Part shown: positions 9,641-20,500 of the stretch, one piece after another
Position numbering within the stretch: position 1 is the first letter of the stretch
How the letters are laid out: each line of letters begins with the position of its first letter
From: Oxalobacter vibrioformis
GTDB taxonomy: Bacteria > Pseudomonadota > Gammaproteobacteria > Burkholderiales > Burkholderiaceae_D
DNA: 64,000 nucleotides
Direction: 5' to 3'
Assembly: GCF_027118995.1 (NCBI RefSeq)
Contig: NZ_CP098242.1
Span: 2,519,001 to 2,583,000 of the forward strand
The notes under the pieces: model-generated
Seen by the model: the letters and a program-made list of their open reading frames with translations, nothing else
Told to the model about the DNA's origin: nothing
The model's database searches: none
Position numbers and translations under genes: made by a program

Positions 9641-9738
9641 CAGAGCCTGCCTTTTATGCGGATATCTATAAGCAATTCCATTAAAGCAAAATCCCCGGCT
9701 TAACGCCAGGGACTTTGCAATACTTTGTCAGCAGTCTG

Positions 9739-9757
9739 GCCCGGACAATGTCCGGCT
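9739..9757. repeat. 19-bp target-site duplication, right copy
   Basis: Identical to 8099-8117 and directly adjacent to the right inverted repeat of the IS1182-family element. Confidence 0.75.
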
Positions 9758-9796
9758 GTGGTTGAAGTGAAGCGAGCTTGTCGACCATCCATCCAT
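9751..9796 (-). pseudogene. Tail fragment of a DUF5610-type gene, copy 1
   Basis: On the minus strand this stretch encodes DGWMVDKLASLQPQPD, which resembles the C-terminus of the intact DUF5610 protein at 25638-26285 (YDDWLSDKLASF). It is a 46-bp exact direct repeat of 11156-11201. Here the frame is fused to the IS256 transposase remnant upstream, making a chimeric 86-codon open frame (9681-9941) that is not a genuine gene. Confidence 0.6.
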
Positions 9797-9958
9797 CAAG
9801 GGGGCCGTCTTCTGTAATGAGTTGCTTTTTGCTACTGCCGTTACGATTGTTGCCCGCTTCTGATTTCTCATGTTTGCCGTAGCCCAGGTAGGCGTCCAGT
9901 TCGGCATTTAAGGCCGCCTCGACTGTGACTTTTGTTAGCATACGACGAAAGTCGGCTA

Positions 9959-10851
9959 GATAGCGTCTACTTGAGTATGGTTAACGCATTCAACCAAAGG
10001 GCGATACAGCGCACCTGCACAGCGGCAGCAAATGTCGCGAGATTTTTTGCGTATCTTGTGGCAATACCCCGCCAGCGTTTGAGATAAAGAAAGACATTTT
10101 CCACCAGGTGACGCTTCTGATAAATCTGCCGATCGTAGCTTCTTTTCTCCTTGCGATTTCTTTTCGGGGGTATGACGGGTATGATGTTGCGGGATTTTGC
10201 ATGGTCAAGAATGGCGTTTGAATCATAACCCCGATCCGCCACCAGATGGCGAGGGGATATCCCATCCATTAACCGTGAAGCCTGCGTACAATCTGCAACG
10301 GTACCCGATGTGACAAGACATCTGACCGGCATACCATTCGCATCCACGGCCAGATGTATTTTTGAGTTGAGCCCCCTTTTGTGCGCCCCATGCCCTGGTT
10401 GCCTCCTCTTGCCCCCGCCGCGTGCGGGTGAATCTTGATGTGACTTGCATCTATCAGAAGCCATTCAAAATCAGGCTCATCTATCAGGATTTCCAGCAGG
10501 CGCTCCCATATGCCCTTGTCGCGCCAGCGGATGAAGCGCTGGTGAACGCTTCCCCATTTTCCGTACTCCGGCAAAAGATCACGCCAGGGGGCGCCTGTGC
10601 GTAATATCCAGAATACAGCATTAATGAAGGTGCGGTTATCTTTGGCTATCCTGCCCCATTGACCAGGCTGTCCTGGAAGGTGGGGCTCAAGTAAAGCCCA
10701 GGCCTGGTCGGATATGTCGTGGCGTCTGTACGCTGGTCTCATGGAATCTCCTGTTAAAGGGTGGTCTTCCTATAATGATCATCGCTTCATAACATCTGCC
10801 ATCTGGCAAACAGAGGGAGTTTTATCTCTTATATCTCATGTAGACACTATC
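9959..10851 (-). mobile_element. IS5-family (IS427-like) insertion sequence, 893 bp
   Basis: Bounded by 17-bp terminal inverted repeats GATAGCGTCTACTTGAG (9959-9975) and its near complement at 10835-10851 (two mismatches), with a TA direct repeat at 9957-9958 and 10852-10853. It encodes a transposase in two overlapping frames and has inserted into an older IS256-family transposase gene in the same orientation. Confidence 0.85.
9967..10742 (-). CDS. IS5-family transposase in two frames (programmed -1 frameshift)
   Basis: Frame A runs 10742-10269 (MRPAYRRHDISDQAWALLEPHLPG...) and supplies the first DDE aspartate in LLIDASHIKIH; frame B reaches stop at 9967 and supplies the second aspartate (LVADRGYDSN) and the glutamate (KRHLVENVFLYLKRWRG). 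The switch fits a -1 slip on an A4G5 run (10372-10380 on the plus strand as C5T4), giving the conserved RTKGGLNSKIHLAVD join. Such two-frame transposases are usual in the IS427 subgroup, so the gene is probably functional rather than broken. Confidence 0.85.
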
Positions 10852-10934
10852 TAAATCTTCCTGGGTCCTGATGCCTTTGGCGGCTTCTTTGGCTAAGGCT
10901 TCGGGTTCTTCTCTTTTCATGCTTATCTCCTATC

Positions 10935-11115
10935 TAGGTCGTGTTAACACTAAACAGCCTGCTGCAAAGCCGTTGTGTCCCAAATGGCGGTGTTGCCTCG
11001 AAAAATCTGAATTTGACGTAGGTCTACTACGCCTGCATCCAGATTTTCCGATGCGCCTTGCCCTTTGAAACAAAACGACTTTTCGCGAACAGCGGTCTAG
11101 TGTTAACACGCCCTA
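10935..11115. repeat. 181-bp MITE-like repeat, copy 1
   Basis: Ends are an 18-bp inverted repeat with one mismatch: TAGGTCGTGTTAACACTA (10935-10952) against 11098-11115. The interior has the same order of blocks as 42726-42906 (also 181 bp): GCCTG...CAAAGC, GCGGTGTTGCCTCG, CTGAATTTGACGTAGG, CTACGCCTGCATCCAGATT and CGCCTTGC. It contains no convincing gene. It lies 14 bases upstream of the start of the IS256 remnant. A non-autonomous element moved by an IS transposase is the likely explanation. Confidence 0.7.
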
Positions 11116-11155
11116 ACTATATGATAAGCACTTACACAAAATTTAGAACAGGCTC

Positions 11156-11228
11156 TCCGGCTGTGGTTGAAGTGAAGCGAGCTTGTCGACCATCCATCCA
11201 TTCATCCATTCATCATAGCCTTTTTCCT
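11156..11228 (-). pseudogene. Tail fragment of a DUF5610-type gene, copy 2
   Basis: Minus-strand translation gives EKGYDEWMNGWMVDKLASLQPQPE, aligned with QKGYDDWLSDKLASFQKPE at the C-terminus of the intact DUF5610 protein 14 kb away. Homology ends at about 11228. The segment also contains a short CATC/CATT tandem tract. Nothing of the upstream part of the gene remains here. Confidence 0.6.
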
Positions 11229-11584
11229 GTTTGCGGATATGAATCATCCTGCATATTGCCGGTTTTTTGCGAATGCAGCCTGTTGTTTTTTGTCAATTAT
11301 ATGATCAAATATTTATTTATAAATGTTGTTTTTTGTCAATTACCGGATCATAACCGGATCATAAGATGAAACCGTACTCAGGCAGCCTGATGCTTTTCGG
11401 TGGGAGTCAGTTGGATATCGTTTTGCATCCAGGGTCGCCTGAGTCAGTGCTGCTGTTACAGGTCATTTTGCAGAAAAAGGTGGTACCGGCAGAAGCACCA
11501 TAAAACAATAACAGGCTTCGACATAAGCTAACGCAGACGGTTTCTTGGCAGGCACCGGAGAGCTTGCTGTGCAGGAATGCGTGC
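11229..11584. other. AT-rich leader region of the giant autotransporter gene
   Basis: No gene is visible. A 19-bp direct repeat TGTTGTTTTTTGTCAATTA occurs at 11281-11299 and 11324-11342 (43-bp period), followed by two tandem copies of ACCGGATCATA (11342-11352, 11353-11363). ACTCAGGC (11376-11383) and GCCTGAGT (11437-11444) could pair across the leader. A ribosome binding site AGGA (11573-11576) precedes the start at 11585. Promoter and regulatory sites for the adhesin most likely lie here. Confidence 0.5.
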
Positions 11585-14500
11585 ATGAACAGAATTTTTA
11601 AAAGTCTTTGGAATCAGGCGCTGGGAGCATGGACAGCTGTATCCGAACTCGCCAGGTCTTCAGGGAAGGGATATCTCTCCCCAAGACGCACCAAACGCTT
11701 TCTGAGAAAACCGGGAGCAAATGTCTTTGGTAACACCAATACAGCCGCACTGTCCCGCTCTTTCCCACGCAACACGTTCTCTTTTTCTCTTTCCAGGCTT
11801 GCCTTCCTGACGATGCTGAGTCTTGCCGGATTCAGTTCCTCTGCCATGGCTGCCGACTATACCGTTGATGAAGCAGGGGCCAGGGACGATGCGGCAGCAC
11901 CGCCAAACAGCCTGTCAGGCGCGTTGCAGGGCGCCGCGTCCGGAAACACCATTCAATTCGACAGCAGCATCAATCTTTCCCCTGAAACCAGCTGGCTGAT
12001 GAGCGGCTATTCCCTTATCAAGGCGGATGCGGACAATATTTCCCTGGGCTTTGATCTTAACTCCCATACGCTTTCCGCCAGCCAGCTCGGGTTTCACTCC
12101 GGTACCGGCACGTTCACCTTCAAAAACGGCACACTTTCCGCCACCACCGTCGGCATTGGCGGGGGCGTGGGGGCCGACTACCGCGCTACCGTCAAGCTGG
12201 ACAACAGCACGATAACTGCGGGTACCCTGAATCTTTCCGGCGCGGGCAGTGCGCTTGACCTGACCAATACCTCCACCGTCGATGTGAGTACCCTGACGGT
12301 TTCCAAAAGCGCACAGGCCAGTGCGGATGCCTCATCCACAGTAAAGGCGGGTACCCTGAATATTTCAGAAAAAGGGCAGGCTGCCATCAATGGGCAGGCT
12401 ACCCTCGGCAATGTCACTGTCACCGATGGCGGCAAGCTGGCCTTGAATGGCACAAGTACCATCACCGGCAGCCTGAAAGTTGGCGGGGTACATGTGGCAG
12501 AAACCGCACCCGGCTCAGGCACTTTCACCTATGACCGTTCCACCCTGTCCGGTACCGGCACACTGAACTACACGGGTAATACCCTGCTTTTTGACAATGG
12601 TGCGTCAGTTAACCTGGGCAGCCTGTTGCCGGGGTACACGGCATCGGCAGGCCAGAGCCTGACGGCTTCCGGCATCTTTTCCCATGCCGCCGGCAGACAA
12701 AGCTACCAGACCGAAGTGGCGCTTGGCGGGGATGATCTCGTCACGCAGGGGGGAAGCATCCGCATCCTTGATGGCGCCAAACTGACCAGCGTGCAAAACA
12801 TCACGGCTGAAGGTGGCGCCGCCAATGCCATTATCGTTGGCGGCGCAGTAAAAGATGCCGATTCCGGCAAGACCTGGCGTGCCGAAGTCGTGGCGGGAGG
12901 CACGCTTACTATCGGCACATCCACCAATGCCGGTGCTGTCGAGATTACCAATGGCGGTAAAATCGGCGGCATCACCAACATTACACTTGGCACAGGCAAT
13001 AGCGGCTCGCTTCTCATCAAGGGAACTGAAGCGACAAGTGTCCTGCCGGCAGAACTGGCCGCCACCGGCAGCCTTGTCGTAGGCGACACCGCCAGTGCAA
13101 CGCTTACGATGGCCGATGGCGGTCATATCAGCGGTGTTACGGATGTCACCCTGGGAAAAGGCGGGCAGGCCACCGTTTCCCTTGACGGGGTCGGTACTGG
13201 CGACACGCGAACCGGCATTTCCGCATCCGGCAGCCTGCTTGTCGGAGGCAATGCCAATGCCAACCTGAGTATTAGCAAAGGCGCCCAGTTTACCGTTGGC
13301 GGCACCGCCGTTTTTGGTGACCAGGCCGGGACAAGCGGATCTCTCAGTCTGAGTGGGCGCGGCGGCAACAGCGGCCAGATGGAAGCTACCCTCACTACCG
13401 GGGACATCACACTGGGCAATGAAGGCAATGCAAGCGTCACGATCGGCAACGGCGGCTCCCTGCGCACGGGTACCGCTATCCTGGCGAAGGAATCCGGTTC
13501 CACAGCCAATGTGACAATCAATACCGGCAATGTGACAAATGCAGACAGGGGGTGGCTTGTCGGCGGGACGGTAACCGATCCCGGCTACGCAAAGGGCAAT
13601 GCCAATCTGACCGTCAACCAGGGTATTGTCGATGTGCGCGGCTTTCTGTCCATGGGCGCCCAGGATGCAGCATCAGCCGGAAAGGCCACTTTCAGCGGCA
13701 GCGGCGCCGAACTCCGCATGGGCGGCGGCACCTTCCGCAACCAGGGAGACGATGGCAGCAGCAGCGGCAATGCCATCGGTGACACTCTCATTACCAACAG
13801 CGCCGTCGTTTCCGGCCACGGCAATATCATTGCCGGCAACCAGTTCCGGGTAGAGGGGGCAACCATTTCGCCCGGCTCACGCTGGATGTACGACTTTGAC
13901 CGGAATGGCGCAGCCAATAAACTGACCAGCCTGGGCACACTTCATATTACTGATAATGCCAGCGTCAATACCTTCTTCAAAAACACTACCTTCCAGACCC
14001 AGTTGGACAGGGCAGGGTTGTCTGACCAGGTGGTTGTGCACGGTGATCTGGAGATCGACAATCTCAATATCAACATGTCACGTGCGCTGGACGGGGACTA
14101 TCTGCTCATCAGGACGGATGGCGGCGCCATCAGCGGATATACCGACAGGGATTTGTCGCAGCTCGGCCCAGATGCCATTGACATCAACCTCAATGGCAAG
14201 ACCCTCAAGGGCAATGACCGCATTGACATTGCCGGTGGTCTTGTTACCGAGGTAAAAAACAGCGGTACGGAACTGTGGCTTTCCGTCGATACCACGACCA
14301 ATGGCAATGTCATCACTCACTGGACCGGTGCGGGCGGAAATGACTGGAATATGGTTGCCAGAAATTTTGAGAGCGCAACGACAGGCGGGACAGAGCAGTT
14401 TCTCGATGGCGACATCGTCACCTTTGACGATACCTGGATGACGGCGAATGCACCAGCAGGCAGCCGGGTTGTTGATATTACGACCGACACAAAATATGCT

Positions 14501-17500
14501 GGCAACGTGATCGTGCCGGAAGTCCGGGTATTTGACGAGGGTGCCTCCGGTACGATTTTTACCTTTAACGGCGGAAATATCCTTGCTTACGACAGTGCGC
14601 TTTATACCACGCTTGACAAGGGCGCAGGCGAAAAAACGCCATCGGGTGAACTCGTCAAGATCGGCAGCGGCACCCTGGTCATCAACAATGCCAATGAATT
14701 TTACGGCGGCGTGCACCTCGGCGGAAACCTGCATGATTACGACAGCAGCTATGCCAGTCTTGTGCAGGGCGGCGGTATCATCGAGGTCAACAACAACAAG
14801 GCTTTTGGTTCCTATAATTCGGAAAGCGGTTTTTTAAGCCGGGGCGTGGTGTATGTCCATGAAAGTTCGAAGCTGGTATTTGGAAACGATGTCAGCGTGC
14901 AGAACCGCTTTGTGGTGGATGACGGAAAAATACTGGATATCGTCTTTTCGGGCAGCTTTACCATCAAGAATAACAATGCGACGGCAGACAGCGGCGCAAA
15001 CAGCGTGAACGGCGGCAAGGGCGGCGGCATTTACATCGGGGATGGCGGGCAGGTTGTCTACAGCGGCTCTGAAATGATGCATGTCATCAACAACCTGGCT
15101 ATCCGGGGTGGCGGTATCTATACCAATGAGGGTTATACCCTGGCCGTACCCACGGATATTTCCAGAAATATCGCTACCCAGAAGGGTGGCGGCATCTATG
15201 CCGAAAAGCAGTTTGCCCTGCGTGACAGTTCGGACATCATCGGCAATGCCACCTATGGGGATGGTGGCGGCGTTTATGTCGGATATGACGGCCCCAGCAG
15301 CCTGGACAAGACGTTTACCCTGCACGGCAATTCCTCGCTGACAAAAAATCTGGTGGGAAATGCTGGTGGCGGGCTGTATGCCGATGGTGGCCGGACGGTT
15401 GAGCTGGTGACCAAAAAATATACGGATGTTTCCGGCAGCTTCAAGGGTGGTGACATCTGGTTTGAAGGCAACTATAGCGGCGCTGTTTTTGCCCCGGATG
15501 ATCCGACCAACTTTGACAAGATTGACCTGACCAATGCCACAAAGAATGCCATGCACCTGGCATACGGCAACACCTCTGCCGGTTTTAAGGGCGCGATTCT
15601 CAATATCGAAGGCCCGTACAATACCTATTTTTACGATCCCATTACCGGCGACGCCGGAACCCAGATCAATATCGCCGGACTGGCATCCAATCCGGGCGTC
15701 AATATGGAAACGGGGCATGGCGTTGCGGGGGGACAGTCCGGCACCACCATTTTCCAGGAAGATTCGCAATACTACGGCAGCACGACCGTTTCCAATGGCG
15801 CCACCTTCCGCCTGGAAAAAGGAGAGGCGGCCGGTGCGCTTGACCCGGTATACGGCAGAAAAGGCACCCTCGCGGCAACAAATGCGGCGGCCAATACCTT
15901 CGAGATAAAAGATGGCGCTTCGCTTACCGGACAGGGAAAAATAGCGGCAGACACGATCCGGCTTGACGGCATTGTCAGCCTCGATGCCGGCAGTTTTTCC
16001 CGCCCGGCAGGACGTGATGGAAGCGGTACGGTCAGTCTTCCTGCCTCACAGGGCACCATGGAACTGGAAGGCGCCGTTGCCATTGCCGATACGGCACAGT
16101 GGCACCTCAATCTCACCAATAGCGGCACCCCGAAAACCGACCTTATCAATGTCACCGGCACCGCCGCTTTCAGCGGGGTAACCGACGGGGAAAAACTCGA
16201 CATCCATATTGACGATATTATCCGGGACAAATACACCCTCATGACATCGACCGGGAAGATATCCGGCTATAACACCGATGTTACGAAGAGCGACGCGCGG
16301 ATATTTAACAGTGCCCAGCCGGGGATTGATCTGAGCGCCGGCAAGCTCACCTCATTGGACAGCGACTACCTGGGCCGCCTCAAGGCCACCTCATACGTTG
16401 ACAAGACAACAGAGACCACGCTTTCCCTCGACATTATCGGGCGCAACCGGCATGTGACGGCATCCGATGGCGGTACCTGGGCATACAACAACTGGACCTT
16501 TTCCGGTACTATCCCGACCCCTACCGGTACCGGCAGCAGCATTGCCGGGGGTGGCTGGTCAGAAAATGATACCGGCCCGGCAACCAACGCCTACATCGAC
16601 GGCGACATGGTGACATTGACCGGCGGGAATTACACGCTCGGCTCGGTCGTCAAGCCGGTAGACCTCTTTATTGATGGCACCGCAGACATGGCGTTTTCCG
16701 GTGCCGGCGGGATATCAACGTATTCCACGGCGGTTGCGGACCAGGCAAAAACCACGATCACGACCACTACCGCCGACAATGACTATGATATTGCCGGCTA
16801 TACCGGCAAGCTGTACAAGTACAACAGCAATACCCTGATATTTTCCAATACGGCGGCCAACACCTTTGCCGGCGGGGTGGAAATCGGGAAGGCCGGTGTG
16901 GATGGCGGCACTATCGCCTTTTCCAACGGCAACCAGCTCCAGGTCGGCACCGGCAAATTTATCGACTTCATCGATTTCGGAAAACTGCGTGCTGCTGCCA
17001 CGACCACACTTGCCTCCAACATGCGTATTGCAAACGGCAAGGCAGCGACATTCGATACCGGCAGCAACACACTGACACTCAGTGGCACGGTCGGTAACCT
17101 GGCTGCCGGTACAGGCGGCGCCATCGTCAAGGACGGCACCGGCACGCTCGTGATCGAAGGGCAAAACACCTTTACCGGCGGCACGACCTGGAATGCAGGA
17201 ACAATTCAGTTGGGAGGGGAAAGCGCAGGCAACACCAACCTGGGCGCCTATACCACCGCAGGCGGCACCGCCGGGCTGGTGAGCCTGGCAGGCGGCACAT
17301 CCAAAACCCTGACGCTCACGGATTCGCACACCATCCAGAATCACTTCGACGTGGCAGGTACTGCCGGCAACCAGTTGACCCTGAATGTGGGAAGCGGCCA
17401 GATCCTCAGCATGGATAACGTCAATGTGGGCACATCGGCAGATGGCGGTGCAGTCAATATCAATACCGGCGCAGAAGCGTTTGCAACCACGGGCAGCGGC

Positions 17501-20500
17501 ACCACCCTGTTCAGCAGAAACAAGGCAAGGGATGGTGGCGCTATCCATGCAGGCGACATGATACTGGGCGCGGTTTCCACTTTCACTTCAAATGAAGCCA
17601 GCCGGGATGGTGGCGCCATCCATGTTGCCGGTGAGCTCGCCTTTAACGCAGCAGCCACCTTAAGCGGCAACACCGCTGGTGGAAGCGGCGGTGCGATCAA
17701 GTCCACCGACGGGGATATCGACTTTGCCGCAAACACGACACTTGCGACGAATACCGCAACCGCCGGGGATGGAGGTGCCATTCATGCTGCAGGCGATGTT
17801 GATTTTGCGGCAGGACTGAGCCTGACTGACAACAGGGCGCTGGCAGGAAAAGGCGGCGGCATTTATACCGCCACCGGCAAGGTCACGCTCAATTATGCCA
17901 ATACCACGGCACTCAATATTACCGGTAACCAGGCAGTGCAGGGGGGTGCCATCTATGCCCAAGACATTTCGCTGACCAACAGCAGCGCTACGGCACGAAC
18001 GATTGGAAATAATGCGGCAAGCGACAAGGGCGGCGCCTTCTATGTGGCTGGTGGCGGCACCCTGGATATCAACGCATCCGGTGGCAATATCACTTTCAGC
18101 GGCAATACGGCAGGTACCGATGGCGGTGAAGCGGTGTATCTGGATACCGGATCAGACATGACCGTTGCGGTGGCGGACAAGAAAACCGTCGAATTTACCG
18201 ATACCCTGGTTTCCTCTGCCGGGACACACAGCCTCGTCAAAAACGGGGATGGCATGCTCGCCTTTACCGGCAATGGCAACAACAATATCTTTCATGGCAC
18301 GACAACGGTCAATACCGGCACCTTCCGTGTCGCACAGGGCGTGACCTACGGCTCTGCTGGGGCGACGCAGTTTGATCTCAAGGCCGGATCAATCCTCTCC
18401 GGCGGCGGTACGCTGACGGCAGACCAGTTCAACCTTTACGGCACAACCACGATCGACAAGGGGGCGACAACCACGGTAGCTGCCGCCGACAGGATCGGTA
18501 CGCTGACGCTGAAGGGGGAGGTCATCCTGCACAGCAATGCCACGCAGCCGCTCATTGCCTTTGACCTGAACCAGAGCACGCCCAACCCGACCAACACAAC
18601 CCTGGGGCAGGCGGATTTACTGAAAGTGGACGGCACATTGAAAGTAGCCGGGTCTGACAAGGTCATACTGAATATATACAATTACAAGAGCGGGTTTTAC
18701 AAGCTGATCGACGCGACCAACCTGGATGCGAGCGTAAGCAGTTTTGACCTGGCCTTTGATATGACGGCCCATAGCATGGGCAAGACCGACCGCCACCGTT
18801 TTGCGATCAAACACGGCGATGATGCCGCCATTCACAGCGTTGACAATACCAGCCACGGCAACCAGCTCTGGCTGGCAGCCGACTACAACAACCTGAAGAT
18901 GTTCTGGACAGGTGCAGAAAATGCAGTCTGGAACACCAATGTGACCGACTATAATGGCAACTGGCTGGACAAGACGGCAACTTCCGACCACAAAGAAGAA
19001 ACCCATGTTGAAAACCGGGATTCGGTTGTCTTCCAGGATGCCTCGGTTTACGGCAGCGCCACGCCCCAAAACAAGGCCATCACGCTTGGCTCGGATGTCG
19101 TTGTCACCAATATGGAAGTGAATACGGCAGGTACCTATTCTTTTGGCGGCGCTTATGGCATTACCACGTCGGATGACTATGCCGGAGACATCCTGACTTA
19201 TGGGCATAATGCCGCTCCCCAGAAACTGGAGAAAAAAGGGATCGGCACCCTGGCATTTACCAATGCCGGTACCAACAATTTTGAGGGCGGCATAGATATC
19301 TCTGCCGGGACCATCCAGTTCAACCGGGCTGCCCAGCTTGGCACCGGCACTGCCGGCATTACTTTTTCAGGCAATGCCAGACTGGAAGCAGCCGCAACAG
19401 GGCAAAACCTGGCCAATGCCATCCATATCGGCGATGGCCAAACCGCAACATTTGCCACCGGCGCGCATACGCTGACGCTCTCCGGCAAGATTTCCGGTGT
19501 TAACGCGGCCGATGTCGCCTCACTGACAAAGGAGGGAACAGGTACCCTCATCCTTACGAATACCGCCAATGATTACAGTGGTCTTACCACCATTTCAGGA
19601 GGAACCCTCCGGGCCGATGGTGTCGGCACCCTGGGTAAAAACACCAGTGATGCGGCCAACGGGATTGCCACAGCCAGCGGCAGCAAGCTGGCACTGAATA
19701 TCACCTCTGGTTCGGAAGCCTTAAACAAGCGGATTTCCGGCGCCGGTTCCTTTGAAAAGATGGGCAACGGCACGGCTGTTTTGGGCACTGCCAATACCTA
19801 TACCGGAACCACCACCGTATCCGGCGGTATCCTGCAGGCGGGCATTGCCAATGCCTTTGCCTCCAGCAGCCAGGTGACAGTGGGTAGCGGCACCACGCTG
19901 GATTTGAACAACCATAACCAGAAAGCCAACAAGCTGGGCGGCACCGGCAATGTCACGCTTGGCAGCGGCACCCTGACGGCGAACAATGCCACCACGGCAG
20001 ACAACAGCACCCTGTCAGGCACCATCAACGGCACGGGTGACCTGGTCAAGACCGGATCAGGTTCGTTTACCCTGAATACCGCCATCAGCTCGGCCACCTC
20101 CAGCGTGGGCAATGTCAGCGTTGACGGTGGCACCCTGAATCTTTCCCAGAACAGCACCTTTACCGCAACCGGGAACTACACCACGAAAAACAGCGCCACC
20201 ACGACCATTGGCAGCGCCAACTCCAAGCTGGATGTCAAGGAAACCTTCACCCAGGAAGCCGGATCAACCCTCAATGTCACCATCGGTGCAGCCGGACCGG
20301 ATATCACGGCAAAAAATGCAGAACTGAACGGCGCGCTTGTCGTTTCGGGATTTTCCTCATCCGCGCAGACAAAAGCCAGCGACCTGCCGGGTACGATCTA
20401 CACCGTGATCCGCTCTGACAATGCCATGACAGGCGCAGGCTTTACCCCCAATCCACTGACATCGAACGGGCTGGACTACCTCTTGTATGACGGCCATTTT

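Larger units (their letters stand above)
8118..9738 (-). mobile_element. IS1182-family insertion sequence, 1621 bp, apparently complete
   Basis: The element is bounded by perfect 15-bp terminal inverted repeats CAGACTGCTGACAAA (8118-8132 and, reverse complemented, 9724-9738) and flanked by a perfect 19-bp direct repeat (8099-8117 / 9739-9757). It carries one full-length transposase gene on the minus strand. The target is the terminator palindrome downstream of the chemoreceptor gene, so the duplication left a copy of the stem-loop on both sides. Confidence 0.85.
9797..10920 (-). pseudogene. IS256-family transposase N-terminal remnant, split by IS5
   Basis: The start (ATG at 10920, ribosome binding site GGAG nine bases upstream) encodes MKREEPEALAKEAAKG..., and the rest (MLTKVTVEAALNAELDAYLGYGKHEKSE...) continues at 9958-9800. 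Removing the IS5 element and one TA copy rejoins the two parts in frame (QEDL-ADFRRMLTK), matching the N-terminus of mutator/IS256-type transposases. After about 70 residues (KKQLITEDG) the homology stops abruptly and runs into the DUF5610 tail fragment, so the catalytic domain is missing and this copy is dead. Confidence 0.8.

Noticed and set aside
9681..9941. 86-codon open frame on the minus strand
   Set aside because: A chimera of an IS256 transposase fragment, a DUF5610 tail and the IS1182 right end; no genuine product.
14078..15769. Long minus-strand open frames (200-310 codons) opposite the autotransporter
   Set aside because: They are shadows caused by the GC-rich, stop-poor repeat codons of the real gene; they lack ribosome binding sites and resemble no protein family.
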